Shown here piece by piece: positions 41,068 through 49,824 of a stretch of DNA of 64,000 nucleotides (positions are counted from its first letter, which is position 1; each line of letters begins with the position of its first letter). The DNA comes from Campylobacter porcelli. Its GTDB lineage: Bacteria > Campylobacterota > Campylobacteria > Campylobacterales > Campylobacteraceae. The DNA lies in NCBI RefSeq assembly GCF_002139855.1, contig NZ_CP018789.1, forward strand, positions 310,001 to 374,000. The letters are read 5' to 3'. The notes under the pieces are model-generated. The model was not told the DNA's origin and made no database searches. It saw only the letters and a program-made list of their open reading frames with translations. Position numbers and translations under genes: made by a program.

Positions 41068-41382
41068 TTATAGAAGTGAGTTTATTTTTTCTGCGATTGC
41101 AGTTTTAGATTGAGCACCGATTAAAGTATCTTTAATCTCTCCATTTTTGAAAAATAGTAGAGTTGGAATAGAGCGAACGCCATACTCTACAGCCAAATCT
41201 TGAACTTCATCTGTATTTACTTTGCAGATTTTTGCCTTGCCATCGAACTCTTCGGCTAATTCATCAATAACTGGAGCTAACATTCTGCATGGTCCGCACC
41301 ATGGAGCCCAGAAATCCACTAAAGCGACACCCTCTTTAGCGATATTGAAATTTTCAGCAGTTAAGTCAATATATTTACCCAT
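41068..41382 (-). CDS. trxA: Thioredoxin
   Basis: The 104-residue protein has the [11 protein letters not shown] active site (Cys pair in CGPC), the cis-Pro segment RSIPTLLFF and standard length. It is the electron donor for peroxidases and ribonucleotide reductase and the substrate of the neighbouring TrxB. AAGGAG precedes the ATG on the minus strand. Confidence 0.97.
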   Translation of the reverse strand: MGKYIDLTAENFNIAKEGVALVDFWAPWCGPCRMLAPVIDELAEEFDGKAKICKVNTDEVQDLAVEYGVRSIPTLLFFKNGEIKDTLIGAQSKTAIAEKINSLL

Positions 41383-41556
41383 TTTTATCTCCTTTATGGT
41401 TTATAGTAAAATTATACATTAAAAAAGTTAAACTAAAAATAACAAACATAATTTTAGGTAACTCAAACTTCATCAAATCAGAAAATATTATAAAATATAA
41501 AAGTTAATAAATTTTATTAATTATTAAATTTTAAAAAAATATGGCAAGAAATTTAA

Positions 41557-41895
41557 TCAATATGTGATATTTTCTATCAATTCTATATCTTCGCCATTAA
41601 TGCAGATTAAATCAATTTGATAAGGAATATTTAAGTTTAAACTTAGCATATAAAAATCTATAGCTTTAATTATTTTTTCTAATTTGGATTTGGTTACTCT
41701 ATAAATTGTTTGATAATCTTTAGTAGAGGCTTTAACTTCGATAAAATGGAGAGTTGATCTATTACTAGCGATAATATCAATCTCTCCAAATTTGGTTTTG
41801 TAGTTTAACTCCAAAATTTTATAGCCATTTTTGACCAGATATTTGGCTGCTTTTTTCTCAGATTCATGCCCAAAAAGATACTCTTTTAAGCCCAA
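41557..41895 (-). CDS. yraN: YraN family (UPF0102) nuclease-like protein
   Basis: The 112-residue protein is a restriction-endonuclease-fold member: GHESEKKAAKYLVKNGYKILELNYKTKFGEIDIIASNRSTLHFIEVKAS carries the GEID...FVEVK pattern (here EID and EVK) of Holliday-junction-resolvase-like nucleases. Cellular role not established. It begins 2 bp after the hom stop on the minus strand, as in C. jejuni. Confidence 0.88.
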   Translation of the reverse strand: MGLKEYLFGHESEKKAAKYLVKNGYKILELNYKTKFGEIDIIASNRSTLHFIEVKASTKDYQTIYRVTKSKLEKIIKAIDFYMLSLNLNIPYQIDLICINGEDIELIENITY

Positions 41896-41897
41896 AT

Positions 41898-43163
41898 TTA
41901 ACTCTCAATCCTAATCATAAATGGCTTAGCCTTGATGAAGTTTTCGTTTTTTAGGTTATCAATCACTCTTAACATATCAGCCTCTAAGCAAGTATGAGTG
42001 GTAAAAAATAGTGTAGCATACTCATTATCTTTGCTTTTGGCTTTTTGCAAGAAACTATCTATTGAGAGATTATTTTGGCTCATTAAATTCGTAATCTTAG
42101 CCAAAACCCCCACTTCATCAGCAACTTTTAATCTTAAATAATATTTAGTTTTGATCTCATTTGGTTTTAATAACCTAAGTGGCAAGGACTCAAGTGGTGC
42201 TTTATAGCCAAGCATAGGGTTTCTAATCTCTCTAGCTATATCTATTAAATCACTTATAACAGCACTTGCAGTAGCACTTCCACCAGCACCAGCCCCATAA
42301 AATAAGCTCTCTCCCACAGCATCGCCTACGACGCTTACAGCATTCATAACTCCATTTACATTTGCTAGCATCTTATCCTTGCTTATAAATGCTGGATGAA
42401 CTCTTAGCTCTAAGGTGCCTTCATCACGCTTAGCAATGGCTAAAAGCTTAATGGAGTATTCAAATTCATTAGCAAAATATATATCTTCACTGCTAATTTC
42501 ACTTATGCCCTCTATCATGATATCTTCTGGTTTAGCATGTACGCAGTAGGCAATACTAGCTAAAATTAGCAATTTATGAGCCGTGTCAAATCCACCTATA
42601 TCAAATGTCGGGTCTGCTTCAGCATATCCTAGCTCTTGAGCCATTTTAAGAGCTTTATCAAATTGAATTCCACTACTCATCATACTTGTTAAAATATAGT
42701 TGCTAGTGCCATTCATTATCCCTATAATTTTTTGGATATGATTTGCACTTAATCCCTCTCTTAGGGCTTTTATGATTGGAATTCCACCAGCGACACTAGC
42801 TTCATAGCCAAATGCCGTATCCCCAGCTAATGCTTCAAGCTCATTTCTATAGTATGCTAAAAGGGCTTTATTTGCCGTTACTACCGCCTTTTTACGCTCT
42901 AAAATTTTGCTTACTATCTCATATGGTTTATCGATCCCGCCCATAAGCTCTACAAATACATCTATATCATCTCTATCTATCACACTTTGAAGATCATCGC
43001 TTAGTGGGATTATAGGGTTTTTGTGCTTGGATAGATCTCTTACTACACCTATTACGGGCTCTATGCTTACACCAGCTCTAGAGGCTATTAAGTCGCTATT
43101 TTTTATAAGGACATTAGCAACTTCACTTCCTACCGTTCCAAAGCCTAATATTGCTACTCTCAT
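41898..43163 (-). CDS. hom: Homoserine dehydrogenase
   Basis: Hom reduces aspartate semialdehyde to homoserine, the branch to Thr and Met. The 421-residue protein has an N-terminal Rossmann fold (ILGFGTVGSEVANVL), the catalytic domain (GIMNGTSNYILTSM, YAEADPTFDIGG) and a C-terminal ACT domain (about 345-421) for allosteric control. It overlaps the upstream aminotransferase gene by 4 bp. Confidence 0.95.
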   Translation of the reverse strand: MRVAILGFGTVGSEVANVLIKNSDLIASRAGVSIEPVIGVVRDLSKHKNPIIPLSDDLQSVIDRDDIDVFVELMGGIDKPYEIVSKILERKKAVVTANKALLAYYRNELEALAGDTAFGYEASVAGGIPIIKALREGLSANHIQKIIGIMNGTSNYILTSMMSSGIQFDKALKMAQELGYAEADPTFDIGGFDTAHKLLILASIAYCVHAKPEDIMIEGISEISSEDIYFANEFEYSIKLLAIAKRDEGTLELRVHPAFISKDKMLANVNGVMNAVSVVGDAVGESLFYGAGAGGSATASAVISDLIDIAREIRNPMLGYKAPLESLPLRLLKPNEIKTKYYLRLKVADEVGVLAKITNLMSQNNLSIDSFLQKAKSKDNEYATLFFTTHTCLEADMLRVIDNLKNENFIKAKPFMIRIES

Positions 43164-44368
43164 TGGACTTCTTTTAGATATTTTTTGATATTTCTTGCAG
43201 CTTGGCGAATTCTATTTTCATTTTCTATAAAAGCTATTCTTACATAGTCATCTCCAGCTACGCCAAATCCAGCCCCAGGGCTTACAGCTACACAGGCTTT
43301 GGTTAATAGCTGCTTGGCAAATTCTTTGCTACTTATGTTGCCTACTTGTGGTGGAAGCTTTGCCCAAGCAAACATACTAGCTCTTGGCTTAGCTATATCC
43401 CAGCCAGCTGCACTAAATGCCTCTATGAGAGTATCTCTTCGCTTTTCATAAGTTTGTCTGATTTGCTCAACGCAATCTTGATTGCCATCAAGTGCCACGG
43501 TGGCTGCTACTTGAATAGGAGTAAACATTCCATAATCAAACCAAGATTTTATCTTTTTAAGTGCTGCTACTAGCTTTTTATTTCCACAGATAAAGCCTAC
43601 ACGCCAACCTGCCATATTATATGATTTTGATAGAGTATAGCACTCTACGGCTACATCTTTAGCGCCATCTACTTCAAATATACTTGGAGTTTTATATCCA
43701 TCAAATGTAAGCTCAGCATAAGCTATATCGCTAATTATATAAAATCTCTCACGCTTTGCAGTCTCTACAAGCCTTTCATAAAAGCTTTTTTGGCATGTTA
43801 CTGTAGTTGGGTTGTGAGGGAAATTTACCACTACATATTTTGGTTTTGGTATGCTCTCTTTTATGGCGATTTCTAAATTTTCAAAGAATTTATTCTCATC
43901 TAATTCATAATTTATATTATAGATTAGAGGCATTTTGGTTACATTGCCACCAGCTATAATAAATGCTTGAGTGTGTATAGGATAGGCAGGATCAGGCACG
44001 ATGGCGACATCTCCTGGGTTGGTTATAGCTTGAACTAAATGGACAAAGCCCTCCTTGCTACCCATAGTGGCGACTGCTTCTGTTTCAGGGTCTAAGATGA
44101 CGCCATACTTTCGCTTATACCAATTACATATCGCAACACGAAGTTTATAGATACCTTGAGAGACGCTGTAGCCATGTGTTTTATCTTTCATAGCACTTTC
44201 GCATAGTTTGTCTATTATGTGCTGCGGTGTCCTGCCATCTGGATTTCCCATAGAAAAATCTATAATATCAGCACCATCTCTTCTTGCTGCCATTTTAATG
44301 GCATTGACTTCTGCAAAAGCGTAGTTTGGCAATCTCTCAATGGTATTAAACCTTATCTCATCAAACAC
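43160..44368 (-). CDS. Class I/II PLP aminotransferase (AlaA/LL-DAP aminotransferase-like)
   Basis: The 402-residue enzyme shows the PLP-binding region (TMGSKEGFVHL, NFPHNPTTVT, DIAYAEL) and the Schiff-base lysine in YTLSKSYNMAGWRVG. This subgroup in Campylobacter is annotated variously as aspartate, alanine or LL-diaminopimelate aminotransferase; the location next to homoserine dehydrogenase favours an amino acid biosynthetic role. Substrate not settled from sequence. It overlaps hom by 4 bp. Confidence 0.88.
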   Translation of the reverse strand: MFDEIRFNTIERLPNYAFAEVNAIKMAARRDGADIIDFSMGNPDGRTPQHIIDKLCESAMKDKTHGYSVSQGIYKLRVAICNWYKRKYGVILDPETEAVATMGSKEGFVHLVQAITNPGDVAIVPDPAYPIHTQAFIIAGGNVTKMPLIYNINYELDENKFFENLEIAIKESIPKPKYVVVNFPHNPTTVTCQKSFYERLVETAKRERFYIISDIAYAELTFDGYKTPSIFEVDGAKDVAVECYTLSKSYNMAGWRVGFICGNKKLVAALKKIKSWFDYGMFTPIQVAATVALDGNQDCVEQIRQTYEKRRDTLIEAFSAAGWDIAKPRASMFAWAKLPPQVGNISSKEFAKQLLTKACVAVSPGAGFGVAGDDYVRIAFIENENRIRQAARNIKKYLKEVQ

Positions 44369-44378
44369 AACTAACTCC

Positions 44379-45197
44379 TTAATTTGATTTTATATAAATT
44401 TTTAAACCTCGTTTAATATTTTCTAAGCTAAAAGCATCATCTATGAGTAAATAGTATGAATTTGGAGGAAATTTGATATAAATTTCCTTTTCTGGCTTAT
44501 CTGATTTGATCTGAGTTATTAAATTCAAATCCCTATCAAGCACCCTTATATCGCATATCCAGCTATCTGATATATAGCTTTTTATCAATGCTTCACTCTT
44601 TTGATTTATATTTAAAAAATATGGCTCAAGTGGCTTAGCAAGGTCAAATTCTACATCGCTAATATAATCATGAGTAGATAGCACAGCCTGAGACGCATCA
44701 ATGCTATAAGTGAAGCTAAATTCTCCATCGCGCTTAATATCTTTGATAAATATCTGGTTTTTGCCAAGCTCTTTATATAGTGTGCCAGGGTCAAGGATAA
44801 ATCTTGAGCTCATTGAAATTTGCCAGACTATCCCTTCGGTGTTGCTCTTTAAAGATTTGCTTAAAAAATATGAGTATCCAATGCTTTTTAGTGCTTCAGA
44901 TATACTCTTAAACATCAAAATATCAGAAGTTGGACTATAAAATGCAATTTCTAAATTTACAGGCTTAGAGTAGCTAATATTTAAAAGCGAATTTACCCTT
45001 AGGGTACTTGTGATTTTAGCATAGTTTGGGTTGCCGTTATTATCTATAAATTCAGATTGTATAGCAAATATTTTTTCTATTTTATCTCTATTTTTAGCGT
45101 AAGTTTGTTCTGATATAATGCTTTTAATATTGCTATATAGATCAAAGCCAAAACAACTCATAGCAAGGATAAATAATAGAGATATTGATTTTACCAT
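44379..45197 (-). CDS. Exported periplasmic protein of unknown function
   Basis: The 272-residue protein has a signal peptide (about 1-17, LFILAMSCFGF) and a mixed alpha/beta remainder with no recognised domain. It overlaps the upstream RodZ-like gene by 7 bp, and a similar pair lies at the same place in C. jejuni, between the TrmH-type methyltransferase and the aminotransferase. The conserved pairing suggests they act together in the envelope. Confidence 0.75.
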   Translation of the reverse strand: MVKSISLLFILAMSCFGFDLYSNIKSIISEQTYAKNRDKIEKIFAIQSEFIDNNGNPNYAKITSTLRVNSLLNISYSKPVNLEIAFYSPTSDILMFKSISEALKSIGYSYFLSKSLKSNTEGIVWQISMSSRFILDPGTLYKELGKNQIFIKDIKRDGEFSFTYSIDASQAVLSTHDYISDVEFDLAKPLEPYFLNINQKSEALIKSYISDSWICDIRVLDRDLNLITQIKSDKPEKEIYIKFPPNSYYLLIDDAFSLENIKRGLKIYIKSN

Positions 45198-46084
45198 TGA
45201 GCGCCTCTATTTAGCTTGACAAATTCAGCATAATCAATCTCTTTGATAACTCCATTTTCTACTACAAATCTCAATGGTTTTTGCAATGTAAATTTTTTCT
45301 GATTGCCATCTAATTCTAAGGTAAGCTCACCATGGCCTGTTTGGATTAGTTGGTCTATGCTTAAATTTATATCTAAAGCATTTTTGGTTGTGTATGATTT
45401 TTTATTTTTGCCATCTATGTTTTTGATGCCTATCCAAATGGATTTAGCTGGGATAATTTTAGCTATTTTATCTGCTTGATTTACTATTTGTGGAGTTTGA
45501 ATCTCTATGCTTTGGATGGTTGAATTTGATTCTGTTATAGTGGCGTTATCATCGCTTATAGCTAGAGTTTTGTTATCTTCTATATTAGTGATATTTTCAT
45601 CATTTTGTGCCGCTACGCTATCTGTGCTTTTTAAATTCTCTTTAGCGGATTCTACTACCGTGGTAGCGGAGTATGCAATGCTTTGGTTTTTCTCAAAATT
45701 TAGCAACTCTATACCATCTAAAATATTGGTAAATTTAATCAGCCAAACGATAGCTACAGCTATTAAAGCTATGATTAAAATTATCGTTAGAGCCTTGCTA
45801 TTATCGCTCTTTGGAGTATATGCTGGAATTTTAGGTGCCACACTGCAATTAGAGCTACCAGCACAACCATTTTCTTTACAATAAGCATTATACTCATCTA
45901 TCCAATCTTGAAGGTCTAGCCCATACTCACGACTTATGATTTTAGCAAAGCCAGAAGCGTTTAATTTACGAAGTTTTTCATAATTTTTCTCACACATATA
46001 CTCTAAATATTCAGTCTCTATATGAGTGCGTTTAGTGATCTCTTTAAGATCCATTTCTAAAAGTTTTTCTATACCATTAGCCAT
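45191..46084 (-). CDS. RodZ-like membrane protein (HTH, one TM helix, periplasmic domain)
   Basis: The 297-residue protein has a cytoplasmic N-terminal helix-turn-helix (about 1-66), a Ser/Pro-containing linker, one membrane helix (about 98-116) and a periplasmic tail ending in a small beta domain (IWIGIKNIDGKNKKSYTTKNALDINL...) like the DUF4115 domain of RodZ. RodZ links MreB to the cell-wall elongation machinery. Whether this is true RodZ is inference. It overlaps the methyltransferase upstream by 8 bp. Confidence 0.75.
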   Translation of the reverse strand: MANGIEKLLEMDLKEITKRTHIETEYLEYMCEKNYEKLRKLNASGFAKIISREYGLDLQDWIDEYNAYCKENGCAGSSNCSVAPKIPAYTPKSDNSKALTIILIIALIAVAIVWLIKFTNILDGIELLNFEKNQSIAYSATTVVESAKENLKSTDSVAAQNDENITNIEDNKTLAISDDNATITESNSTIQSIEIQTPQIVNQADKIAKIIPAKSIWIGIKNIDGKNKKSYTTKNALDINLSIDQLIQTGHGELTLELDGNQKKFTLQKPLRFVVENGVIKEIDYAEFVKLNRGAQW

Positions 46085-46763
46085 TTACAATCCTATCAAA
46101 TAATATTCCAAATGCCACGCTGACATTTAAGCTATCCCAATCCCTACGCATATTTATGCCTAGGATATTATCACACTTTTGTAATACCTTATTTGGTATT
46201 CCTTCACCTTCACTACCCATAATTATAGCGGTTTTAGGGGTAAATTTAAAATCTTTAGCACTCTTGCCACCAGCGTTTGCAGCGTAAATTTTAAATCCAA
46301 CCTGCTTTAACTCATTGATAAAGCTCAATCCATCATCACAAAGAGCGATTGGCAACTCATACGCCGCACCGCTACTAGAGCGTATTATGCCTTGTATTGC
46401 TAGATTTTGGTTTTTTCCTACTACGATTACTCCTCCAGCTCCTAGGGCATATGCAGTTCTTACTATAGCACCGATATTTCCCACATCGCTTAAACCATAT
46501 AAAATTGCCAAATAATCAGACTTTTTAATCTCATTTAAAGTGGCAAATTCATACTCTTTTACCTTTGCTAAGAAGCCTTGATGATTGCCACCACGGGCGA
46601 GTGCTTGAGCTTTTTGATTATCAACTTTTTGAATTTTCAAACCAACTTTTGCTATTTGGTTGAATATATCTTTTTGAACCTCTTTTGCTAGATATATCTC
46701 TTCAAGCTTCTCTTTGTGATGTTTTAACAAATGTAAAAATAGCTGTTTTCCATAGACAATCAT
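46077..46763 (-). CDS. rlmB: 23S rRNA 2'-O-methyltransferase, TrmH/RlmB type
   Basis: The 228-residue SPOUT enzyme has the substrate-binding N-domain (YGKQLFLHLLKHHKEKLEEIYLA) and the knotted SAM site, with motif 1 NIGAIVRTAYALGAGGVIV, motif 2 IIMGSEGEGIPNKVL and motif 3 LNVSVAFGILF. RlmB methylates G2251; the exact target here is inferred from family membership. It is upstream of the two envelope genes with overlapping ends. Confidence 0.87.
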   Translation of the reverse strand: MIVYGKQLFLHLLKHHKEKLEEIYLAKEVQKDIFNQIAKVGLKIQKVDNQKAQALARGGNHQGFLAKVKEYEFATLNEIKKSDYLAILYGLSDVGNIGAIVRTAYALGAGGVIVVGKNQNLAIQGIIRSSSGAAYELPIALCDDGLSFINELKQVGFKIYAANAGGKSAKDFKFTPKTAIIMGSEGEGIPNKVLQKCDNILGINMRRDWDSLNVSVAFGILFDRIVNG

Positions 46764-46834
46764 AGTGCTTATGGTATCTAAAAGCCCTTAAATTTTAGCT
46801 TATTTTTATAGATAAATTTAGCAAATTTTCTATT

Positions 46835-47656
46835 TTAATTTTGATTGGTTAATTGGTTGTATATCTCTTTGACGCTTTTGCCTGTTAATTTGCTTAGTAA
46901 TTTTGCCTTTTGCTTTGGTGGGATATCTAATTCATCAATATCTGATATTGTGATTTTTTCTTGATTTATTATATTTGAAGCGGCGATTACTACGCACCAT
47001 TCGCCTTTTAGGTTGGCATTTTTTAGCTTTATTGCTAAATTTTGTGCTCTATCTTTAAATTTGGTTTCAAATCTCTTCGTAGCCTCTTTAATAGCGAAAA
47101 TTTCTCTATTTGGCTCCATTTTTGCTACTGAAGTAATAAGCTCAAAAACTCTTTTTGGTGATTCGTATATAACTACTGGATAGGGTGAGTTAAGGGCATT
47201 TTGTAAGGCTATATCTCTATCTTTTCCATTATTTGGTAAAAATCCTAAAAAGCTAAACTCCTTTTCTACTAGCCCACTAGCTGCTACTGCTAAAAGCAAG
47301 GCGTTTGATCCGCTTAACACTTCGTAATTGATGGAGTTTTTCTGGGCGAATTTGACTAAGGATACTCCTGGATCGCTAATACAAGGCATACCGGCATCAC
47401 TTACATATACTACGATTTTTTCTACCAATTTACTAACTTCAAATTTAGCAAAAAACTCACTCTCATTATGAGTGTGTAAGGAGTAAAACTCAGATGGCTT
47501 TATATCTAGATTATATCTTGAATTTAGAAGATTTATAAAAGATTTAGTTACTCTACTATCTTCACAAATGATAATATCGCAAAGGTTCAAGATGTCCAGG
47601 CATCTCTTTGAAATATCATCTAAATTACCAATTGGAGTAGGAAGAAAGTAGAGCAA
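46835..47656 (-). CDS. rsmI: 16S rRNA 2'-O-ribose C1402 methyltransferase RsmI
   Basis: The 273-residue tetrapyrrole-methylase-fold protein begins LYFLPTPIGNLDDISKRCLDIL, the RsmI signature, with IICEDSRVTKSFINLL, YVSDAGMPCISDPG and YESPKRVFELI. It lies 4 bp after rpmE on the minus strand, as in C. jejuni. Confidence 0.94.
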   Translation of the reverse strand: MLYFLPTPIGNLDDISKRCLDILNLCDIIICEDSRVTKSFINLLNSRYNLDIKPSEFYSLHTHNESEFFAKFEVSKLVEKIVVYVSDAGMPCISDPGVSLVKFAQKNSINYEVLSGSNALLLAVAASGLVEKEFSFLGFLPNNGKDRDIALQNALNSPYPVVIYESPKRVFELITSVAKMEPNREIFAIKEATKRFETKFKDRAQNLAIKLKNANLKGEWCVVIAASNIINQEKITISDIDELDIPPKQKAKLLSKLTGKSVKEIYNQLTNQN

Positions 47657-47660
47657 ACTA

Positions 47661-47861
47661 CTATTTTATACCATATTTTTTCTTAAATTTATCTACACGA
47701 CCTGCGCTATCTACGATCTTTTCACTACCTGTGAAGAATGGATGACAAGCATTGCAAATATCTACTTTTATCTCTGCTTTATTTGATCTGCTTTTAAAAG
47801 TATTTCCGCAAGCGCAACTAACTGTGCATTCAACATACTCTGGATGTATATCTTTTTTCAT
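47661..47861 (-). CDS. rpmE: 50S ribosomal protein L31 (zinc-binding, C+ form)
   Basis: The 66-residue protein has four cysteines in [13 protein letters not shown] and [10 protein letters not shown], so it is the zinc-containing type, which can also act as a zinc store. The [11 protein letters not shown] start is canonical. AAGGAAAAGC precedes the ATG. It starts the rpmE-rsmI group. Confidence 0.97.
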   Translation of the reverse strand: MKKDIHPEYVECTVSCACGNTFKSRSNKAEIKVDICNACHPFFTGSEKIVDSAGRVDKFKKKYGIK

Positions 47862-47911
47862 TGCTTTTCCTTTTTTTGAGTTTAAAAATTGGGATTTTAT
47901 CTAAATTTGGC

Positions 47912-49132
47912 TTAAATTTCCTTGATTAATCTGGTTTCATTTGGTGCCATCTCTATTATCTCCCATGGGAGGCCTTGTTTATTTAGCTCATCCATAAATG
48001 GCTTAGCATCAAATTCCTCCATATTAAACACTCCATTTGCCTTCCAAATCCCCTTTGCTACCATCATTGAGCCTATCATTGCTGGCACTCCTGTGGTGTA
48101 GCTAACCGCACCAACGCCTGTCTCTTTATAGCACTCCTGGTGATCGCATACATTATAGATATAGATTTTTTTTGGTTTTCCATCTTTTATACCAGTGATT
48201 ACGCAGCCTATATTTGTCTTGCCTTTAGTTCTAGCGCCTAAACTTGCTGGGTCTGGTAGTAAGGTTTTTAAAAATTGAATTGGCACGATTTTTACCCCAT
48301 TGTGCTCAACCTCATCAATCCTTAGCATACCGACATTTTCTAGGCATTTCATATGGGTTAGGTAGCTTTGGCCAAAGGTCATAAAGAAGCGAATTTGCTT
48401 TAGAGTAGGGATATTTTTTACTAGGCTTTCTAGCTCTTCGTGGTATAGCAAATAGCTATCTTTTGGGCCAATTTTTGGGTAGTCCCAGCTAAATCCTATC
48501 TCCATCGGCTCGGTTTCTATCCATTTGCCATCTTTGTAGTATCTACCTTTTGCGCTGACTTCACGCAAATTTATCTCTGGATTGAAATTTGTAGCAAACG
48601 CATAGCCATGATCTCCAGCGTTACAATCTAAAATATCGATATACTCAATCTCATCAAATATATATTGTTTCGCATAGGCACAATAGACATTAGTAACGCC
48701 TGGGTCAAATCCGCTACCAAGTAACGCCATAGTGTTAGCAGATTTAAAATCGCTATCTTTAGCCCATTGGAGTTTATACTCGAATTTAGCTGTATCTGGG
48801 TGCTCGTAATTGGCCGTATCTATGTATGGAATTTTAGCCTTAGAGCAAGCGTCCATTAGGGTCAAATCCTGATATGGCAAAGCGACATTTAAGAGTAAAT
48901 CAGCCTTAATATCCCTAATAAGCTTTACAACCGCATCTGTATCATCAGCATCGATCACCGCTGTATCAATATCTATATTTAATCTATCTTTTATAAATTT
49001 AGCTATCTTATCGCATTTGCTTTTGGTGCGACTTGCTAGAGTTATTTTGGTAAATACTTGCGAATTCATCGCACATTTTACCGTTGCTGCTTGGCTTACT
49101 CCGCCAGCTCCAATGATTAAAATATGGCTCAT
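47912..49132 (-). CDS. Saccharopine-dehydrogenase-family protein, carboxynorspermidine dehydrogenase
   Basis: The 406-residue protein has the N-terminal Rossmann motif LIIGAGGVSQAATVKCA and the family segments DTANYEHPDTAKFEYKLQW and LLGSGFDPGVTNVYCAYA. In Campylobacter jejuni this type of enzyme makes carboxyspermidine for spermidine synthesis via the alternative pathway (followed by NspC-type decarboxylase, not present here). Assignment by family resemblance, including length and the GVTN segment. Confidence 0.88.
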   Translation of the reverse strand: MSHILIIGAGGVSQAATVKCAMNSQVFTKITLASRTKSKCDKIAKFIKDRLNIDIDTAVIDADDTDAVVKLIRDIKADLLLNVALPYQDLTLMDACSKAKIPYIDTANYEHPDTAKFEYKLQWAKDSDFKSANTMALLGSGFDPGVTNVYCAYAKQYIFDEIEYIDILDCNAGDHGYAFATNFNPEINLREVSAKGRYYKDGKWIETEPMEIGFSWDYPKIGPKDSYLLYHEELESLVKNIPTLKQIRFFMTFGQSYLTHMKCLENVGMLRIDEVEHNGVKIVPIQFLKTLLPDPASLGARTKGKTNIGCVITGIKDGKPKKIYIYNVCDHQECYKETGVGAVSYTTGVPAMIGSMMVAKGIWKANGVFNMEEFDAKPFMDELNKQGLPWEIIEMAPNETRLIKEI

Positions 49133-49219
49133 TTGCTATCCTTATATATGAAATTTTTAAATTATAGCTAAATTTAGCTAAAACTCCTTTAATTCTAGGT
49201 TGATAAATTTAAAAAATAT

Positions 49220-49819
49220 TTAGCGAAGTTCAAAGGCAATCTCCATAGAAATGCTATATTTTTTATCTATTTTTTCTAAATTTGGCTTTGTGTTTTTAAT
49301 AGCGTTTAAAGCTGCTTCATTTAGCAATTTATATTGGCTAGGGCGTGAGATTTTCTCATTGCTTATACCGCTTTTATCTATTTGAAACTCCACTCCCACT
49401 ACGCCACTTAATCTAGCTCTTCTAGCAGCTCTTGGATAGATGGTATTTTTGGCTATTTCATCTTTTAAGGCTTTAAATACTGGATCGTTACTACCTAGTG
49501 GTATTATTTGCTCTTGGGTAGCAAAGTAGTGTTTAGCTGGTGTTTGCGTTTCTTGTGAGTTATGATCTGTTTGTTTAATTTGTGCTTTGGGAGCTGGATT
49601 TGCAGATGGTAGTTTCGTGATTTTTTCGGCGGTTTTTGGCTTTTGTGGCTCTAGTTTTTTAAAATTTGGCTCTATGCTTTGAACTAGGAAAATTTCAAAA
49701 TCACTACTACTATTATCCTTGCCTAGATATATTTTGCTACCAGCTACTACAAGCCATAAAAGCACCACATATATAAGTAGCGAAAGTATAAATGATACTA
49801 GATCAAATACCCTTTGCAT
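49220..49819 (-). CDS. TonB-type energy transducer
   Basis: The 199-residue protein has an N-terminal membrane anchor (about 8-27), a Pro/Lys-rich spacer (about 53-100) and a C-terminal TonB domain with YPRAARRARLSGVVGVEFQID and the closing beta strand. It lies 5 bp after the TonB-dependent receptor gene on the same strand, so it likely energises that receptor. No exbB or exbD is nearby; they would be supplied from elsewhere. Confidence 0.87.
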   Translation of the reverse strand: MQRVFDLVSFILSLLIYVVLLWLVVAGSKIYLGKDNSSSDFEIFLVQSIEPNFKKLEPQKPKTAEKITKLPSANPAPKAQIKQTDHNSQETQTPAKHYFATQEQIIPLGSNDPVFKALKDEIAKNTIYPRAARRARLSGVVGVEFQIDKSGISNEKISRPSQYKLLNEAALNAIKNTKPNLEKIDKKYSISMEIAFELR

Positions 49820-49824
49820 AGTGC

